Shown here: piece after piece, positions 43,501 through 55,482 of the stretch
How the letters are laid out: each line of letters opens with the position of its first letter
How positions within the stretch are numbered: the stretch's first letter is position 1
Assembly (NCBI GenBank): GCA_009193035.1
Contig: SWDT01000080.1
Span: 1 to 64,000 of the forward strand
Length of the DNA stretch: 64,000 nucleotides
From: Halicephalobus mephisto
Lineage: Eukaryota > Nematoda > Chromadorea > Rhabditida > Panagrolaimidae
Direction of reading: 5' to 3'
Notes under the pieces: generated by a model
Told to the model about the DNA's origin: nothing
Seen by the model: only the letters and a program-made list of their open reading frames with translations
Databases searched by the model: none
Made by a program: the position numbers and the translations under genes

Positions 43501-45859
43501 TCAAACCTTCTATCCATAACATGATCCTTTTAACCAAGAGTATTTAAACCCGATTTTCTTAATCTAGTATATATCCTCAGTGATCCCACGGTAGATTCGT
43601 ATTTTCTATCGTATCGATGTTGTTCATAAAGATTTTAAACACGAATATATATGAATATAGGTGGTTATATATGCATGTATGATGCATAATTCAAGGAAAC
43701 TAAAAATACTCTGAAATTTTTCGAAAATTTCAAAAACGGCTGTCAAATAGAAAACCTCTCGAGAAATGCGCAAGAATACTTAGTTTTCGACACTTGACAT
43801 TTGGAGAAGATCTAGGAAAGTAGTTTGAACTACAAATTGAGTACTGAAGACGAAGATAACTAAACATAAATAAAATTACTACAACAATTAAATAAGAAAA
43901 CAATTAAGACAAAAATCGTTAAAATTTATGATGCAATAATCAATATATTGCATAAATTAAAACTTCGGTACTACGAAGTACAAAAAAACTTTAAAATTGA
44001 TATATGAAACATGTCGAGTATTTAACTGAAAGTCACGGAAAATCGATAAAGTCGCTGATAAGCTAATCGATATGGATTACATATAGAAACCGAGGAATTC
44101 CTTAACTTGCCCAAATTTAACACTACAAAGTACAGAAATAAAAAGAATCGAAAATTTAGGTATAAATAAAAAATAACATATAGTTGATAAGATATCAATG
44201 TAAAATTTAAAATAATTTAAGATTTTGTAATTCAAAAATTGAGTGAAAAAAGATTTAAATTCATATATCGAAATTGTCTGAAAATAGAAATTAATAAAGT
44301 TTAAAATTTTTGAAATTCTTCAAATTTAAAAACTGAATGAAAAAGATTGAAATTCATATATCGAAATTTTCTGGAAATAATCGTCAGAAAAAATATGATT
44401 AATAAAAATTTCTTAATTTTTTCAACTTTTTTAATTTAAAAATTGAGTGAAAAAGACTGAAATCCATATGTGGAAACTACTTGCAAAATGCGAAATAAGT
44501 TCCGTTATTTGCACCTTAAATCTCCCAAATCTGATCGGATCAACTTTATCCCGACGAATGAAAAACTCACTTAGCATTCCGATGGAGCACTGATCGGCTT
44601 CAATCGAGAACCCCATCTGCGTGATTAGTTGTCTGGTTTCTCCTGTGATTCTGGCTTCCAGGAACAAAACCGGAAAAGTTCCGGAAAAGGCACTACTTGG
44701 AATTAGCGCCATTACTGTATCAAGGCACTTTTTGGATTTTATCTAGCTAGAAGACGAAAGACAAAGGCATTCCCGCAGCCGGAACCGGCCGATCCGCCGT
44801 GGTCTGTCCGGGCTCTCGAGGTCTTCCGGAGCTGAAAGTAAAAGTATCAGTAAGAACCCGACCACGCAGAGCAAATAACCGCCATAATCCCTGACGAGAC
44901 ACAAATAGGACAAATCGGGGATTGCAAAAATGACCAAAGGATACGAAACAGAAAACTAGTCTCCCTATTATAAAAATCAGAAAATTTTTAAAATTTCTAA
45001 AATATTAATTTCTTAAAATTCTTAAAACATTAATTTTTAGAATTTCTAAAATATTAATTTTTAAAAATTTCTAAAATATTAATTTTTAAAAATTTCTAAA
45101 ACATTAATTTTTAAAAATTCCTAAAATATTAATTTCTTAATTTTTCTAATATTAATTTTTAAAAATTCCTAAAATATTAATTTTTAAAATTTAAACAAAA
45201 TTATCCCAGCATGAATTTCTAAAATATTAAGCATTTCGAAATTTCATTATTGTAAAAATTTTAATTTTTATCACGAAATTGTCTCAATCTGGATTTTATG
45301 GATTTTTCAGAATGTACTAAAATTCTCAATTTTAGAGGATTTTAAAACTTTTCAGTAAGTTCCGAAAAATAAAATTCCATATATGAAATCATGGGGATTT
45401 TTAATTTCATATATCGAATTTTTATAACTTTTAATAACCTATGAAATCCATATAATATTATACTAAAATAAATAGTTCCATATATGGAAAATAAACCAAG
45501 TTTAATAATTTCATATATCGAATTTTTATAAACTTTAATAACCTTAGAAATCCATATAATCTAATCCTAAAATAAATAGTTCCATATATGGAAAATGAAC
45601 CATGTTTAATAATTTCATATATGAAATTTTTATAACTTTTAATAATCTTTAAAATCCATATAATCTAATCCTAAAATAAATAGTTTCATATATGGAAAAT
45701 AAACTAAGTTTAATAATTTCATATATGAAATTTTTATAATTTTTAATAACCTTTGAAATCCATATAATCTAATCCTAAACCACATAATTCCGCGCAAAAA
45801 ATCAACCCCGTTCAATCGATCAGTTTGACGCCAGACTTACGTGGACCAGTTGCAGCCAT
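40551..45859 (-). CDS. Tentative three-exon gene, product unknown
   Basis: Three minus-strand blocks fit in phase: 45859-45841 (MAATGP), 44714-44571 ([20 protein letters not shown] ... SIGML) and 40846-40551 ([20 protein letters not shown] ... to the stop). Each has GT-AG ends, giving 152 aa. The last intron is 3.7 kb of repeats, so the join is weak. Exon 3 has one hydrophobic stretch ([17 protein letters not shown]), then a beta-like end ([16 protein letters not shown]). An alternative 40-bp intron (TTT|GTAAAC...TTGTAG) in exon 3 changes the C-terminus and would place AATAAA ~50 bp after the stop rather than overlapping it. No family recognised. Confidence 0.4.
40860..43000. repeat. AAATTT low-complexity DNA (intronic if the above gene is right)
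   Basis: Runs of AAAATTTAAAA, GATTCTAGAAAATTTC and copies of the TTTCGTGTC(A/G)GGACCATTTCGTA motif (42403-42660). No exon is supported. Confidence 0.6.
43010..43420 (+). repeat. (TATA/CATACATA)n microsatellite
   Basis: Dense ATATATACATAC units, perfect in places (43195-43315), fading on both sides. Frames through it are artefacts rich in Tyr, Ile and Met. Confidence 0.95.
43421..44570. other. A/T-rich stretch, no gene seen
   Basis: Partly repeated AAAATTGAGTGAAAAAGA / TTCATATATCGAAAT units at 44230-44470. No exon. Confidence 0.4.
44743..44954 (-). other. Exon-like hydrophobic block
   Basis: After a TAG acceptor-like end at ~44955, one frame reads [33 protein letters not shown], followed by a basic part ([17 protein letters not shown]) and a stop. 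A second frame is also open and Pro-rich. GC content is high for this window. It lies between two blocks of the tentative gene above but does not fit its phases, so it could be an alternative exon or a separate gene. Confidence 0.3.
45365..45780 (+). repeat. Tandem repeat, ~110-bp unit with CATATATGGAAA
   Basis: About four units of AAATAAATAGTTCCATATATG, AATTTCATATAT(C/G)(G/A)AA, TTTTATAACTTTTAATAACC and AATCCATATAATCTAATCCT. Confidence 0.85.
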
Positions 45860-46167
45860 GGTTCTTCGGGCTTTTGTGCGAATTTCTAGTTCGAGCAGAC
45901 TTCCGCAAAACGAAAAAACTCAAATGAATATTCAAAAGACCTCTTGAGCAATTTTTTCATCCCAAAGGTTTTTGGCAAAATCTCTCTAAAAAGACAAAAT
46001 TCGTCATTTTTGACGGAATTTTAAAAAATAAAAATTGATAGTTTTTATTTGAAAAAAGATCAATAACTCAAAAAACGACTTGACTGGCATTTTGTTTTGG
46101 AGCAATTTTCGGTTTTTTCGACGACTAAAAAGGAATTTCATTAACGCTCCGGAGAAAGCAAAAAACC

Positions 46168-46546
46168 GGGGGATTTAGGGTTCTAGAGGGATAGGGTTTT
46201 AGGGTATTCAGAAAATAGGTGGTTTTAGGGTTCTGGAAGGATAGGGTTTCAGGGTATTCAAAAATAAGTGGTTTTAGGATTCTGGAGGGACAGAGCTTTA
46301 GAGTATTCAGAAAATAGATGGATATAGGGTTCTGGAAGGATAGGGTTTCAGGGTATTCAAAAAATAGGGGGTTTTAGGATTCTGAAGGGACAGAGTTTGA
46401 GGGTATTCAGAAAGTAATTGATTATAGGATTCTGGAGGGACAGAGTTCCAGGGTATTCAAAAATAAGTGGTTTTAGGATTCTGGAGGGACAGAGTTTTAG
46501 GGTATTCAAAAAATAAGTGGTTTTAGGGTTCTGGAGAGCTAAGGAG
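46168..46546 (+). repeat. Minisatellite, ~50-bp unit with GGTTTTAGG
   Basis: About 7.5 units of the form GGTTCTGGAGGGATAGGGTT, TAGGGTATTCA, AAAATAAGTGGTTTTAG. Two sub-types alternate (GGGTTCTGGAAGGATAGG and GGATTCTGGAGGGACAGAG), suggesting dimer-wise amplification. Confidence 0.9.
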
Positions 46547-46599
46547 ATTTTAAAATTTTAGAAATAAGAAATTTTCGAATTTTCTAGTTTTCTAGAATT

Positions 46600-47480
46600 T
46601 TATACAATTTTCTGAAGCCTTCTGAAAATTTATATAATTTTCTAAAGCTTTTCAGAATTTTAAAAAACCTGGTCTTCTAGAATTTCACAGAATTTTCTAA
46701 AACTTTCCATAATTAAAAAAAATAAAAATATCTAAAATTGAAAATTTCAAAAATTCGTAAAAAATCGATTTTTAAATTTGACTTTAATTTAATTAATAAA
46801 TTAAAAACGAAACTATAAAAATTCAATTTCAACAAAGGTTTCGTTGAAATTTTTTATAAAAAAAATTTAAAAAATTTAAAAATTTAAAAAAATAAAAAAA
46901 AAAACAAAAAAAATTTAAAAATTTAAAAAAATAAAAAAAAACAAAAAAAATTTAAAAATTTAAAAATTGAAAAAATAAAAAAAATTTAAAAAACAAAAAA
47001 AACAAAAAAAATTTAAAAAATTGAAAACCGGAAATTGGTCGAAACAAGCCGAATCTGTGGCAGAAATCCGATACGAAAATTTTCCAATTGCCATTTCCGA
47101 AAACCCATCTAAAACTAAACAAAATTTAAAAAATTAAAAAAAATATTTTTCATTTTAAAAAAATTTTTTAATTTAAAAGGAAATTTTTTTTATTATAGAA
47201 GAAAAAATTTTTTATTTTAGAAAAATTTGTTTTTAATTTTAGAAAATTTTTTTTTATTTTAGAAAAATTTTAATTTTTAAAAGAATTTTTTTCTATTAGA
47301 AAAATTTTTATTTTAGAAAATTTTTATTTTTGAAAGAATTTTTTTTATTTTAGAAAAATTTTTATTTTTGAAAGAATTTTTTTTATTTTAGAAGAAAAAA
47401 TTTTTTATTTTAGAAGAAAAAATTTGTTTTTTATTTTGGAAAATTTTTTATTTTAGAAAGAATTTTTTTTTTTGGAAGAA
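46600..47480. repeat. A- and T-run low-complexity DNA
   Basis: AAAATTTAAAAA and TTTTTATTTTAGAAAA repeats with many units of ~20-40 bp. No gene. Confidence 0.8.
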
Positions 47481-47482
47481 AT

Positions 47483-47806
47483 TTAAAAATATCGGAAATT
47501 GAAACTAATTCGATTAGGATTACTTGGAGGACATTGATTTAACGCAATTCTGAACAAAGAGTTCAAAGAAGTAATTTTTTTCTCGAACGGAAAAGTACTA
47601 GTTTGTCTGCAGAAACTAGTGCCGACGGCACTGGCATTGAGAAACACGTCAACTAAGGAGGACAAACATCTGTCGCGAAATGGCCTGTCCTTGTAGAGCC
47701 ACTCATCTGGCTCGGACAGAGATATTCGAAATGGACGAGTCTCAAGTTGCTTCTTCCAAAAAACAAATCCGGGAATAATGTTAATCCGGTTCAATACTTT
47801 CATCAA
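47483..47806 (-). CDS. Hypothetical protein or single exon
   Basis: A 107-codon minus frame starts with ATG at 47806, inside an island of normal base composition between A/T runs. It contains RPFRISLSEPDEWLYKDRPF and a serine/threonine-rich middle (SAVGTSFCRQTSTFPFEKK). The composition looks coding, but there is no signal peptide, domain or clear splice site, and its last residues lie in A/T-rich DNA. It could be one exon of a larger gene. Not recognised. Confidence 0.35.
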   Translation of the reverse strand: MMKVLNRINIIPGFVFWKKQLETRPFRISLSEPDEWLYKDRPFRDRCLSSLVDVFLNASAVGTSFCRQTSTFPFEKKITSLNSLFRIALNQCPPSNPNRISFNFRYF

Positions 47807-47819
47807 AAATAATTTTTAA

Positions 47820-48720
47820 ATAAAATTAAAAAACAATAAATAATTTCAAGAAAATTTTTAAAGATTTTATTTTTATAAAAAAAAAGAAATTTAAAAATTT
47901 TATAAAATTTAAAAAAAGAGATTTTTAAAAATTTTATTTTTATAAAAAAAAGAGAAATTTAAAGATTTTATTTTTATAAAAAAAGAGATTTTTAAAAATT
48001 TTATTTTTATAAAAAAAGAGATTTTTAAAGATTTTATAAAATTTTAAAAAAAAATTAATTTAAAAAATTCCATAAAATTAAAAAAAAATAATTTAAAGAT
48101 TTTTATGAAAATAAAAAAAAAGAATTTTATAAAATTACAAAAAAGAGAATTTAAAAAATTTTATAAAATTTAAAAAAAATAATTTTTAAAATTACAAAAA
48201 TATTTAAAGATTTTTATAATTTTTATAAAATTTAAAAAAATAATTTACAAAATTTAAAAACTTGATTTTTGTAAAATTTTAAAAAATTTTAAATAAAATT
48301 AAAATGAATAGTTACACAAAAATAAAAAATAAATTATTTAAAAAGTGAAAATTTTATGAACTTTTACACAGTTAATCCGGTTCAATAATTTTATCAATAA
48401 ATTTTTTTATTTTTTCATAAAACTTAAATATTATTAAATAACTCTAAACATTCATAAAAATATAAAAAAATAATTTTTAAAAAATTTAGAAAAAATAATT
48501 TTTAAAAAATAAAAAAAAATAATTTTCAATAAATTAAAAAAAAATAATTTTCAAAAAAAAAAAAATAATTTCTAAAAAATTAAAAAAAATAATTTTCAAA
48601 AAATAAAAAAAAAATTATTTAAATTTGTTTTATAAAAAATGTAAATGAAAATTTTATAAAAATTTTTAGAAAAATTTCGTAATTTTCAATAATGTTTAAA
48701 AAAAGAAAATTTGTATAAAA
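47820..48720. repeat. AAAATAATTTT low-complexity DNA
   Basis: Repeated TTTTTATAAAAAAAGAGATT units (47870-48030) and AAAAAATAATTTT units (48440-48620). No gene. Confidence 0.8.
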
Positions 48721-48819
48721 GTGATAATTTTGGATTTGAAATTTAATAGGGATTTGTTTAAAAACAAGACTGAATTTGAGGAAAAATTAGTTTTGAAATT
48801 GTCGTTAAAAAAAAAGATC

Positions 48820-48876
48820 ATGTTCGTTGCCGGAGGCTTTGGCATGGTTTACGATTTCCTCTGGGACTCGATCGGG
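48820..48876 (+). other. Possible short first exon
   Basis: ATG followed by FVAGGFGMVYDFLWDSIG and the donor GGG|GTATGT. Base composition is clearly non-random against the surroundings. No downstream exon was found. Confidence 0.25.
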
Positions 48877-48999
48877 GTATGTTTTCTCAACAATGTCGGA
48901 GTTTGTGGAAAAATTGACATCAAAATAAAATTTTTATTTTAATTGAAACATTCGAACAGATAAATTAACATCGAAATTTGCAGTTTGCTCGCAATATTC

Positions 49000-49405
49000 A
49001 TGAAGATAAATCGAAATAAAACCTGCAATATGCTCGCAACGTTTAGGCGGACTGGTTGATCTCGAAATTGTCATCAAAGTAAAATCTGCAATATGCTTGC
49101 AACGTTTTGGTAGATTGATCTACATCAAAGTAAAATTTGCAATATTCAGGAAGATGAATCGAAAACCTGCAACATGCTCGCAACATTTTGGCAGACTGGT
49201 CGATGTCGAAATTGTCATCAAAGTAAAATCTGCAATATGCTTGCAACGTTTTGGTAGATTGATCTACATCAAAGTAAAATTTGCAATATTCAGGAAAATA
49301 AATCGAAATAAAACCTGCAACATGCTCGCAACGTTTTGGCAGACTGGTTGATCTCGAAATTGTCATCAAAGTAAAATCTGTAATATGCTCGCAATATTTT
49401 GATAA
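49000..49405 (+). repeat. Tandem repeat, ~145-bp unit, open on both strands
   Basis: Nearly three units, each with ACCTGCAA(T/C)ATGCTCGCAA, GACTGGT(T/C)GAT, ATCATCAAAGTAAAATCTGC-like and TTGGTAGATTGATCTACATC segments. Within each unit a shorter ~70-bp half-repeat is visible. Long frames on both strands follow from the repeat and are not taken as genes. Confidence 0.85.
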
Positions 49406-49429
49406 GTCCATCTGTTTTATTCTTATGAA

Positions 49430-50072
49430 AAATTAAAATTTTTTAAAAAAATATTTTTAGGTATCTTTTTGTAAACTTACTTTCACAGTTGAAAAAAAAA
49501 GAATTCATCGTAATTTTCAGAAACTTTCATGATGAGAGTCAATTTCATTTTTTCAAATCTTTATTTTAATTTTATTTTAATTATACCTAAGAAATAATAA
49601 TTTTCAGAAACTTTCGTGGCGAGAGTCAATTTCATTTTTTTTAAATTTATTTTTATATTATTTTAATTGTATCTAAGAAAACTTTCGTGGTGAGAATTGA
49701 CTTTTTTGAAAGTGATTTTTACCTAAAATTCTACCTATACCTAAAAACGAAAAACTTACTGATTTTTTTGTAAATTTTCACAATAAAATTCAATTTTTAT
49801 ATTTTTTATTAATCAAAATATGAAAAATGAAAATAATTCACTTTTGTAAATGAAAAATTTTTCCGGTCACTTTATCGAATTGTTTTTCGAAGAATGTGAC
49901 TATGACCAGATTCCAATTTTTAATTTTAAATCCGTGCTTATTGTCTGATTGCGGTTTCCAAATTGTCCTTCATTTTTCACACATATTCAAAGAACTTGTT
50001 GATGTTACTTTTTTACGAATTCTCCACATATCAGCTGGTCTGCGATGATTCTTGTCTTCTGTGTATTTCTGT
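49430..50072. other. Intergenic DNA
   Basis: Diverged repeats of AGAAACTTTC(A/G)TGG(C/T)GAGAGTCAATTT at 49520-49690. Nothing else. Confidence 0.4.
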
Positions 50073-50584
50073 CGCAGGAAATTTCTAGAAATTCTGAGGA
50101 CGAAAGTCCCTGAGGGGCGGTGTTCCAAATTAAGTGTTAATTTGCGACAGTGAAGTCGTTCAGAAGTTAGAATTCAGAACGAAGAAGATGAATTACCAAA
50201 AATCATAGTAAATTATTACTTTATTTAATTACTCTAATAAATCCAAAAATTATAATTTAAAAAGAACTAGTCAATTAAGAAAAGTCAGATTTTTTTACAG
50301 TAAATACCATTACAGTAGCCTCTCAAAACCTATGTCCTCTACTAGTGTATAGGTGTATTGTAGCAGGAAATGGAAAGATTCTCAGCACGAAAGTCCCTGA
50401 GGCGCGGTGTTCCAAATTAAGTGTTAATTTGCAACAATGAAGTCGTTCAGAAGTTAGAATTCAGAACGACGAAGTTGAACTACCAAAAATGATTGTAAAT
50501 TATTGTTTTAATTACTCTAATAAATCCAAAAATTATAATTTAAAAATAATTAATCAATTAAGAAAGGTCAGATTTTTTTACAGT
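50073..50584 (+). repeat. Left arm of inverted repeat around the DGAT2-like gene
   Basis: Reverse complement of 54684-55188. The arm consists of two direct units (50073-~50300 and ~50370-50584). Each carries ACGAAAGTCCCTGAGG, a GC box, TTAAGTGTTAATTTGC, GTCGTTCAGAAGTTAGAATT, CAGAACGA and AATCCAAAAATTATAATTTA. A single-copy spacer holds CCTCTCAAAACCTATGTCCT. It is non-coding. Confidence 0.9.
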
Positions 50585-51602
50585 ATCTTTGGGGCTTACT
50601 GTACTTGGTCATTTTTATATAATGTTGTCAGTTTGCCGGACTTGGATCTCGTGATTTATCTAGTTATACTTGATGACTGGAAACCATTTAACAATTGAGA
50701 ACTGTACAATTTAGAAAAAAATCGAAAATAACAATTCAAATCTGGGCCAATCATGGCTTTCTAAAATTGGAAAAACTGGCCAAACCGCCCGATTTCTCGG
50801 AGCGACTATTTTCGCTCATTTTTTATCTTCTTTATTTTTTTGTTTTTTAATTTTTTTAGAAACACCTGTCTTCAATGGGTTACTCATACCGTAGGATAAT
50901 CGCTCTCTCGCGGCAGTTGATCCCCTGTGATATTTTTTTGAAATTATTTGTTATTTTTATATGAAATTTATCCTTACCTAAATTGATCCAGTATGTTAAT
51001 CAAAAACTTAAATATTCCGAATTCGATATATAAAAATCCTAAAATGAACGTGAATTGAAGAAAAAAAATATTTTCGATAAAGTTTTGAGGATTAGGATTT
51101 TCGAATATTTATTAGTATTTTCATATATGAAAATCGACCTTAGAAGACGAACAAAGCCTTTTATATTCAGTTTACCTTAATTAAAAGTTTCTAAATTTCT
51201 CCAGTCAGAATATAATTTTTAAAAATTAATCACAAAACAACTTCCACTCAAAATCAAACTTACGTAAATTATTTTATTTTCTAAAAGTTTTAAAATTTCG
51301 CGTTGAGACCGTTTCGTGAAATGTTCATATATGAATTTTATAGATATTATTACTAATTACGAAATAATCATATAATAAAACTAAAATTATTATTTACTTT
51401 CTAAAAGTTTTAAATTTTCGCGTTGAGACCATTTCGTGAAATGTTCATATATGAATTTTATAAATATTTTTAATCATTACGAAATAATCATATAATAAAA
51501 CTAAAATTATTATTTACTTTCTAGAAACTTTAAAATTTCGCGTCGAGACCGTTTCGTGAAAAAGTTGAATTTTTTATGATTTTTTTGAAGCACTAACCAG
51601 AG
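50585..51602. other. Upstream region of the DGAT2-like gene
   Basis: Contains three diverged units with TTTCGCGT(T/C)GAGACCGTTTCGT (51297-51560) directly before the gene, and an A/T-rich stretch. The start is preceded by CTAACCAG|AG-ATG, a possible trans-splice acceptor. Confidence 0.4.
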
Positions 51603-54413
51603 ATGTCGTCGAAGAATGATGCATCCGAAAAGGCCCGGATCTACGCCGAACACCAAGGATACCTTCTGAAGCGGTTTTTAAATTATTTAAGTTGCAAATG
51701 GAATTCCTTTCTTCAACTTCTGGGTGTGATGCACTTTGTTTTCGTCTGGATCGTCCTCCCCATCATGTCCACTTGGCTTCCGTTTTATATTTTATTTTAC
51801 ACGTCCTTCTGGTGGGCAGCAGCATTGTATGGAATATGGTATTTCTATGATTTCGACACTCCTGCAAAGGGATCGAGAAAATGGGTAAGTTTTCAATTTA
51901 TGTATTAATTTTCGAAATTCATATATTAATTTTCGAAATCCATATATCAATTTTCAAAATCGATAATAAATCTTTAGGATTCATATATCAATTTTCGAAA
52001 TCCATAATAAATCTTTAGGATTCATATATCAATTTTCGAAATCCATAATAAATCCTTAGGATTCATATATCAATTTTCAAAATTCATATATAAATCTTCA
52101 AAATTCATATATTAACTTTCTGATTTTCTTGATCTTCATTTATTTTAGCCTTATTATCGGAAGTTAAGGGTCTGGAAGTGGTTTGCGGAGTACTTTCCTG
52201 TCAAAGTAGTCAAAACAGTGGACCTAAAAGGCGATAAAAACTATATTCTCGGGTTTGTTTTTTATAATTTAAAGTCTAAAATTAGTTTTTCTAGTTGTCA
52301 TCCTCACGGCGTCTTCAGTATCGGCGCTTTCACTGCTCTGTGTACGGATGCGAACGGATTTGGAGAACTTTATCCAGAATTGGATCCGACGATTCTGACG
52401 CTAAATGGACAGTTTTATTTTCCTTTCCGGAGAGAAATTGGCGAATTTTTGGGTAAAGTTTTTTTAAAAATTAAACTAACAGTAGAACCCTAGTTTCGTC
52501 ATCGTAGAAATGCCCCTACGGGAATCTTCCTCATTTTAGGTATTTCTGAATCTATTATTTTTGTAAATTTTTTCACGAATATGGAGGATGAATTTATCAC
52601 TTGACTTTGAAAATAAGAAATTTTAATTTTTTGGAAATGAACATCTTAATCAATTTTTGAATCTTTGGGATTGAATATCTCTGCTGTGAATGAGCCGTTA
52701 AATAATCTTTGAGTGGATTTTATCAATTTATACATAAATCTCCTAAAAATCAATATTTAAAATTTCTACGAATAAATTTAATTAATTTATACATAAATCT
52801 CTTAAAAATCAATATCTAAAATTTCTAAGGATAAATTTAATTAATTTATATATAAATTTCTTAAAAATCAATATCTAAAATTTCTACGAATAAATTTAAT
52901 TAATTTATATATAAATTTCTTAAAAATCAATATCTAAAATATCTACGAATAAATTTTATCAATTTATACATAAATCTCTTAAAAATCAATATAAAAATTT
53001 CTAAGGATAAATTTAATTAATTTATATATAAATTTCTTAAAAATCAATATCTAAAATATCTACGAATAAATTTTATCAATTTATACATAAATCTCTTAAA
53101 AATCAATATTTAAAATTTCTACGAATAAATTTAATTAATTTATACATAAATCTCTTAAAAATCAATATAAAAATTTCTAAGGATAAATTTCTTAAAAATC
53201 AATATCTAAAATTTCTAAATTAATCCTATGATTATTCATTCATTGACTATTTAATGAGAATGAATAATCCAATCAACTAATTTTTGCTGACAGCTGAAGT
53301 TTTTAATATTTTTATGTGTGCTTTAAATTAGAAATAATGATTTACAATTCAAACACAATAGTTTGTTTTCTATGAAGGATTTTTGGGATTAGTCATGAAT
53401 TTTTGGATATTTATTAATACTTTTATAAATAATTATTTTTTTATAGAGTGGACAGAAGATGATGTATTTCGTATACCGTAATTTAGAGGGTTCTAGATGG
53501 AATATAATTCAAAAAATTAATTGCGAAATAGTTTTTGAAAAGTCAAAATTTTAAATTACTTGAGTTTTTAGAAATTCGCATTTAAATAATTTCGTAAAAA
53601 AGGTTCTATATGATTTTTACAATTCCGATTACTAAATTGCCATTTTGTAAAATCAGAATTTTAGACTACTTTGATTCTTAAAAAGTTCTAAAAATTCCCT
53701 TCAAAACAGTTTTATAAAAAAGTTTATATGTGATTTTTATAATATTTGATTGATTTTGAAATTGTATCAGATTACGAAATAATTGTTATAAAATTTAAAA
53801 TATAGATTAATATAACTTAAAAAAATTAAAAATAAATTTCCTTAAAAACTAAAAAAATTTTATGTATTTTTTATTTTTAGGTGGTTGTGAAGTGTCCAAA
53901 AAATCCCTCACATGGCTTCTGAAGAATCCAGGAAAAGGAAGAATCATCGGCATAGTGATTGGTGGAGCAGAAGAAGCCCTAGATTCCTGTCCTGGAACTC
54001 ATAATTTGAATATTCTTTCCAGAAGCGGATTTTGTTATTATGCTATTACAACAGGAGCGGATATTGTGCCATCTTATAGTTTTGGAGAAAATGATGTATA
54101 TGATCAGACAGTTCCAAATCCTCGTGGATCGAGAATTAGAATAATTCAGTCAATAATTAAAAAAAAATTTGGTTTTTGTCCTCCATTTTTTAATGGATGT
54201 GGAATATTTTCGAAGAAAAATGGACTTTTGCCTTACAAGAAAGCAGTAACTACTGTAATTGGTGCCCCTATTGGTGTTCCACATGACCCTAATCCGTCGA
54301 AGGAGTTGATCAAGAAGGTCCATGATAAGTACTGTAAGGCCCTGATTGACCTTTTTGAAAAACACAAGAAAAACTACGGGATCGATGAAGATGTACATCT
54401 TAATCTTCACTGA
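51603..54413 (+). CDS. Diacylglycerol/monoacylglycerol acyltransferase, DGAT2 family
   Basis: Exons 51603-51884, 52149-52252, 52295-52452 and 53881-54413 encode 358 aa, phases consistent. The N-terminus has a hydrophobic hairpin (GVMHFVFVWIVLPIM, FYILFYTSFWWAAALYG). The family motifs follow in order: CHPHG (~130-134, active-site HPHG), YFPFRREIGEFLGG, IVIGGAEEALDSCPG, SRSGFCYYA..TGADIVPSYSFGEN (in two pieces), and a C-terminal IGAPIGVPHDPNPS. DGAT2-family enzymes sit in the ER membrane and transfer acyl-CoA to di- or monoacylglycerol, making triglyceride for lipid droplets. Length is typical. Intron 3 (1.4 kb) is mostly tandem repeat. The whole gene lies between ~510-bp inverted repeats. Confidence 0.9.
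51905..52110 (+). repeat. Intronic ATTCATATATCAATTTTCGAA repeats
   Basis: Intron 1 of the DGAT2-like gene consists of 25-50-bp units of this motif. Confidence 0.8.
52700..53215 (+). repeat. Intronic tandem repeat, ~58-bp unit
   Basis: About nine units of ATAAATTTAATTAATTTATA, CATAAATCTCTTAAAAATC, AATATCTAAAATTTCTACGA in intron 3 of the DGAT2-like gene. Confidence 0.9.
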
Positions 54414-54683
54414 AGTGCCGGTATACTGTATGGTGGTTTTAATAACTGTTTATTGGAATTATGGAAAATGATAAAAATAGAAAAAATTGACTTTGTGCTG
54501 TTACAAAAATATTTTTAATTTGATAAGTTTGGCTAAAAATACACTTACAGGTGTAATTTTAGTTGTTTTAATGTTTGATATGATGTATTTTTTTTAATAC
54601 TGAGTTTTAAACAGTGTTTTAGAAATTAAAAGTAGATATTTTTGCGAAAATGTCTCGACGAGAATTTTTCAAGTTTTTGCTGG

Positions 54684-55188
54684 TGTAAAAAAAATTAGAC
54701 TTTTCTTAATTGATTAATTATTTTTAAATTATAATTTTTGGATTTATTAGAGTAATTAAAGTAATAATTTACTATGATTTTTGGTAATTCAACTTCTTCG
54801 TTCTGAATTCTAACTTCTGAACGACTTCACTGTTGCAAATTAACACTTAATTTGGATCCCCGCGCCTCAGGGACTTTCGTGCTGAGAATCTTTCCATTTT
54901 CTGCTACAATACTACTATACACTAGTAGAGGACATAGGTTTTGAGAGGCTACTGTAATGGTATTTACTGTAAGAAAATCTGACTTTTCTTAATTGACTAG
55001 TTCTTTTTAAATTATAATTTTTGGATTTATTAGAGTAATTAAAGTAATAATTCACTATGATTTTTGGTAATTCATCTTCTTCGTTCTGAATTCTAACTTC
55101 TGAACGACTTCATTGCTGCGAATTAACACTTAATTTGGATCCCCGCGCCTCAGGGACTTTCGTCCTCAGAATTTCTAGAAATTTTCTA
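54684..55188 (-). repeat. Right arm of inverted repeat around the DGAT2-like gene
   Basis: Reverse complement of 50073-50584, again with two units and the spacer between them. The copies differ by a few percent, mainly at the GC box (GATCCCCGCGCC here). Confidence 0.9.
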
Positions 55189-55482
55189 CTATTACTGGAT
55201 TCTAAAAATTTCTCTTTTGAAAGATTCTAGAAAAATCCTGAAATTTTTGGAAAATTCTAACAATATTCGAAATTTTGTGAGATTTTAGAAATTTCGAAAA
55301 TTAGGAAATTCTAAAAATTTTGAAAATTAGGAAATTCTAAAAATTTTTATTTGATTTTTGAAAATTCCCCATAAATTTTAAAAAATTAAAAAACCTAAAA
55401 TATTTTCAGAAATTTCAAAATTGTATTTTAAATTTCGAAAATTTACAATTTTTACAAAATTCCGGAAATTTTTAAAAACTTG

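Noticed and set aside
46168..46546. Interstitial telomere sequence
   Set aside because: TTAGGG strings occur once per ~50-bp unit rather than in uninterrupted runs.
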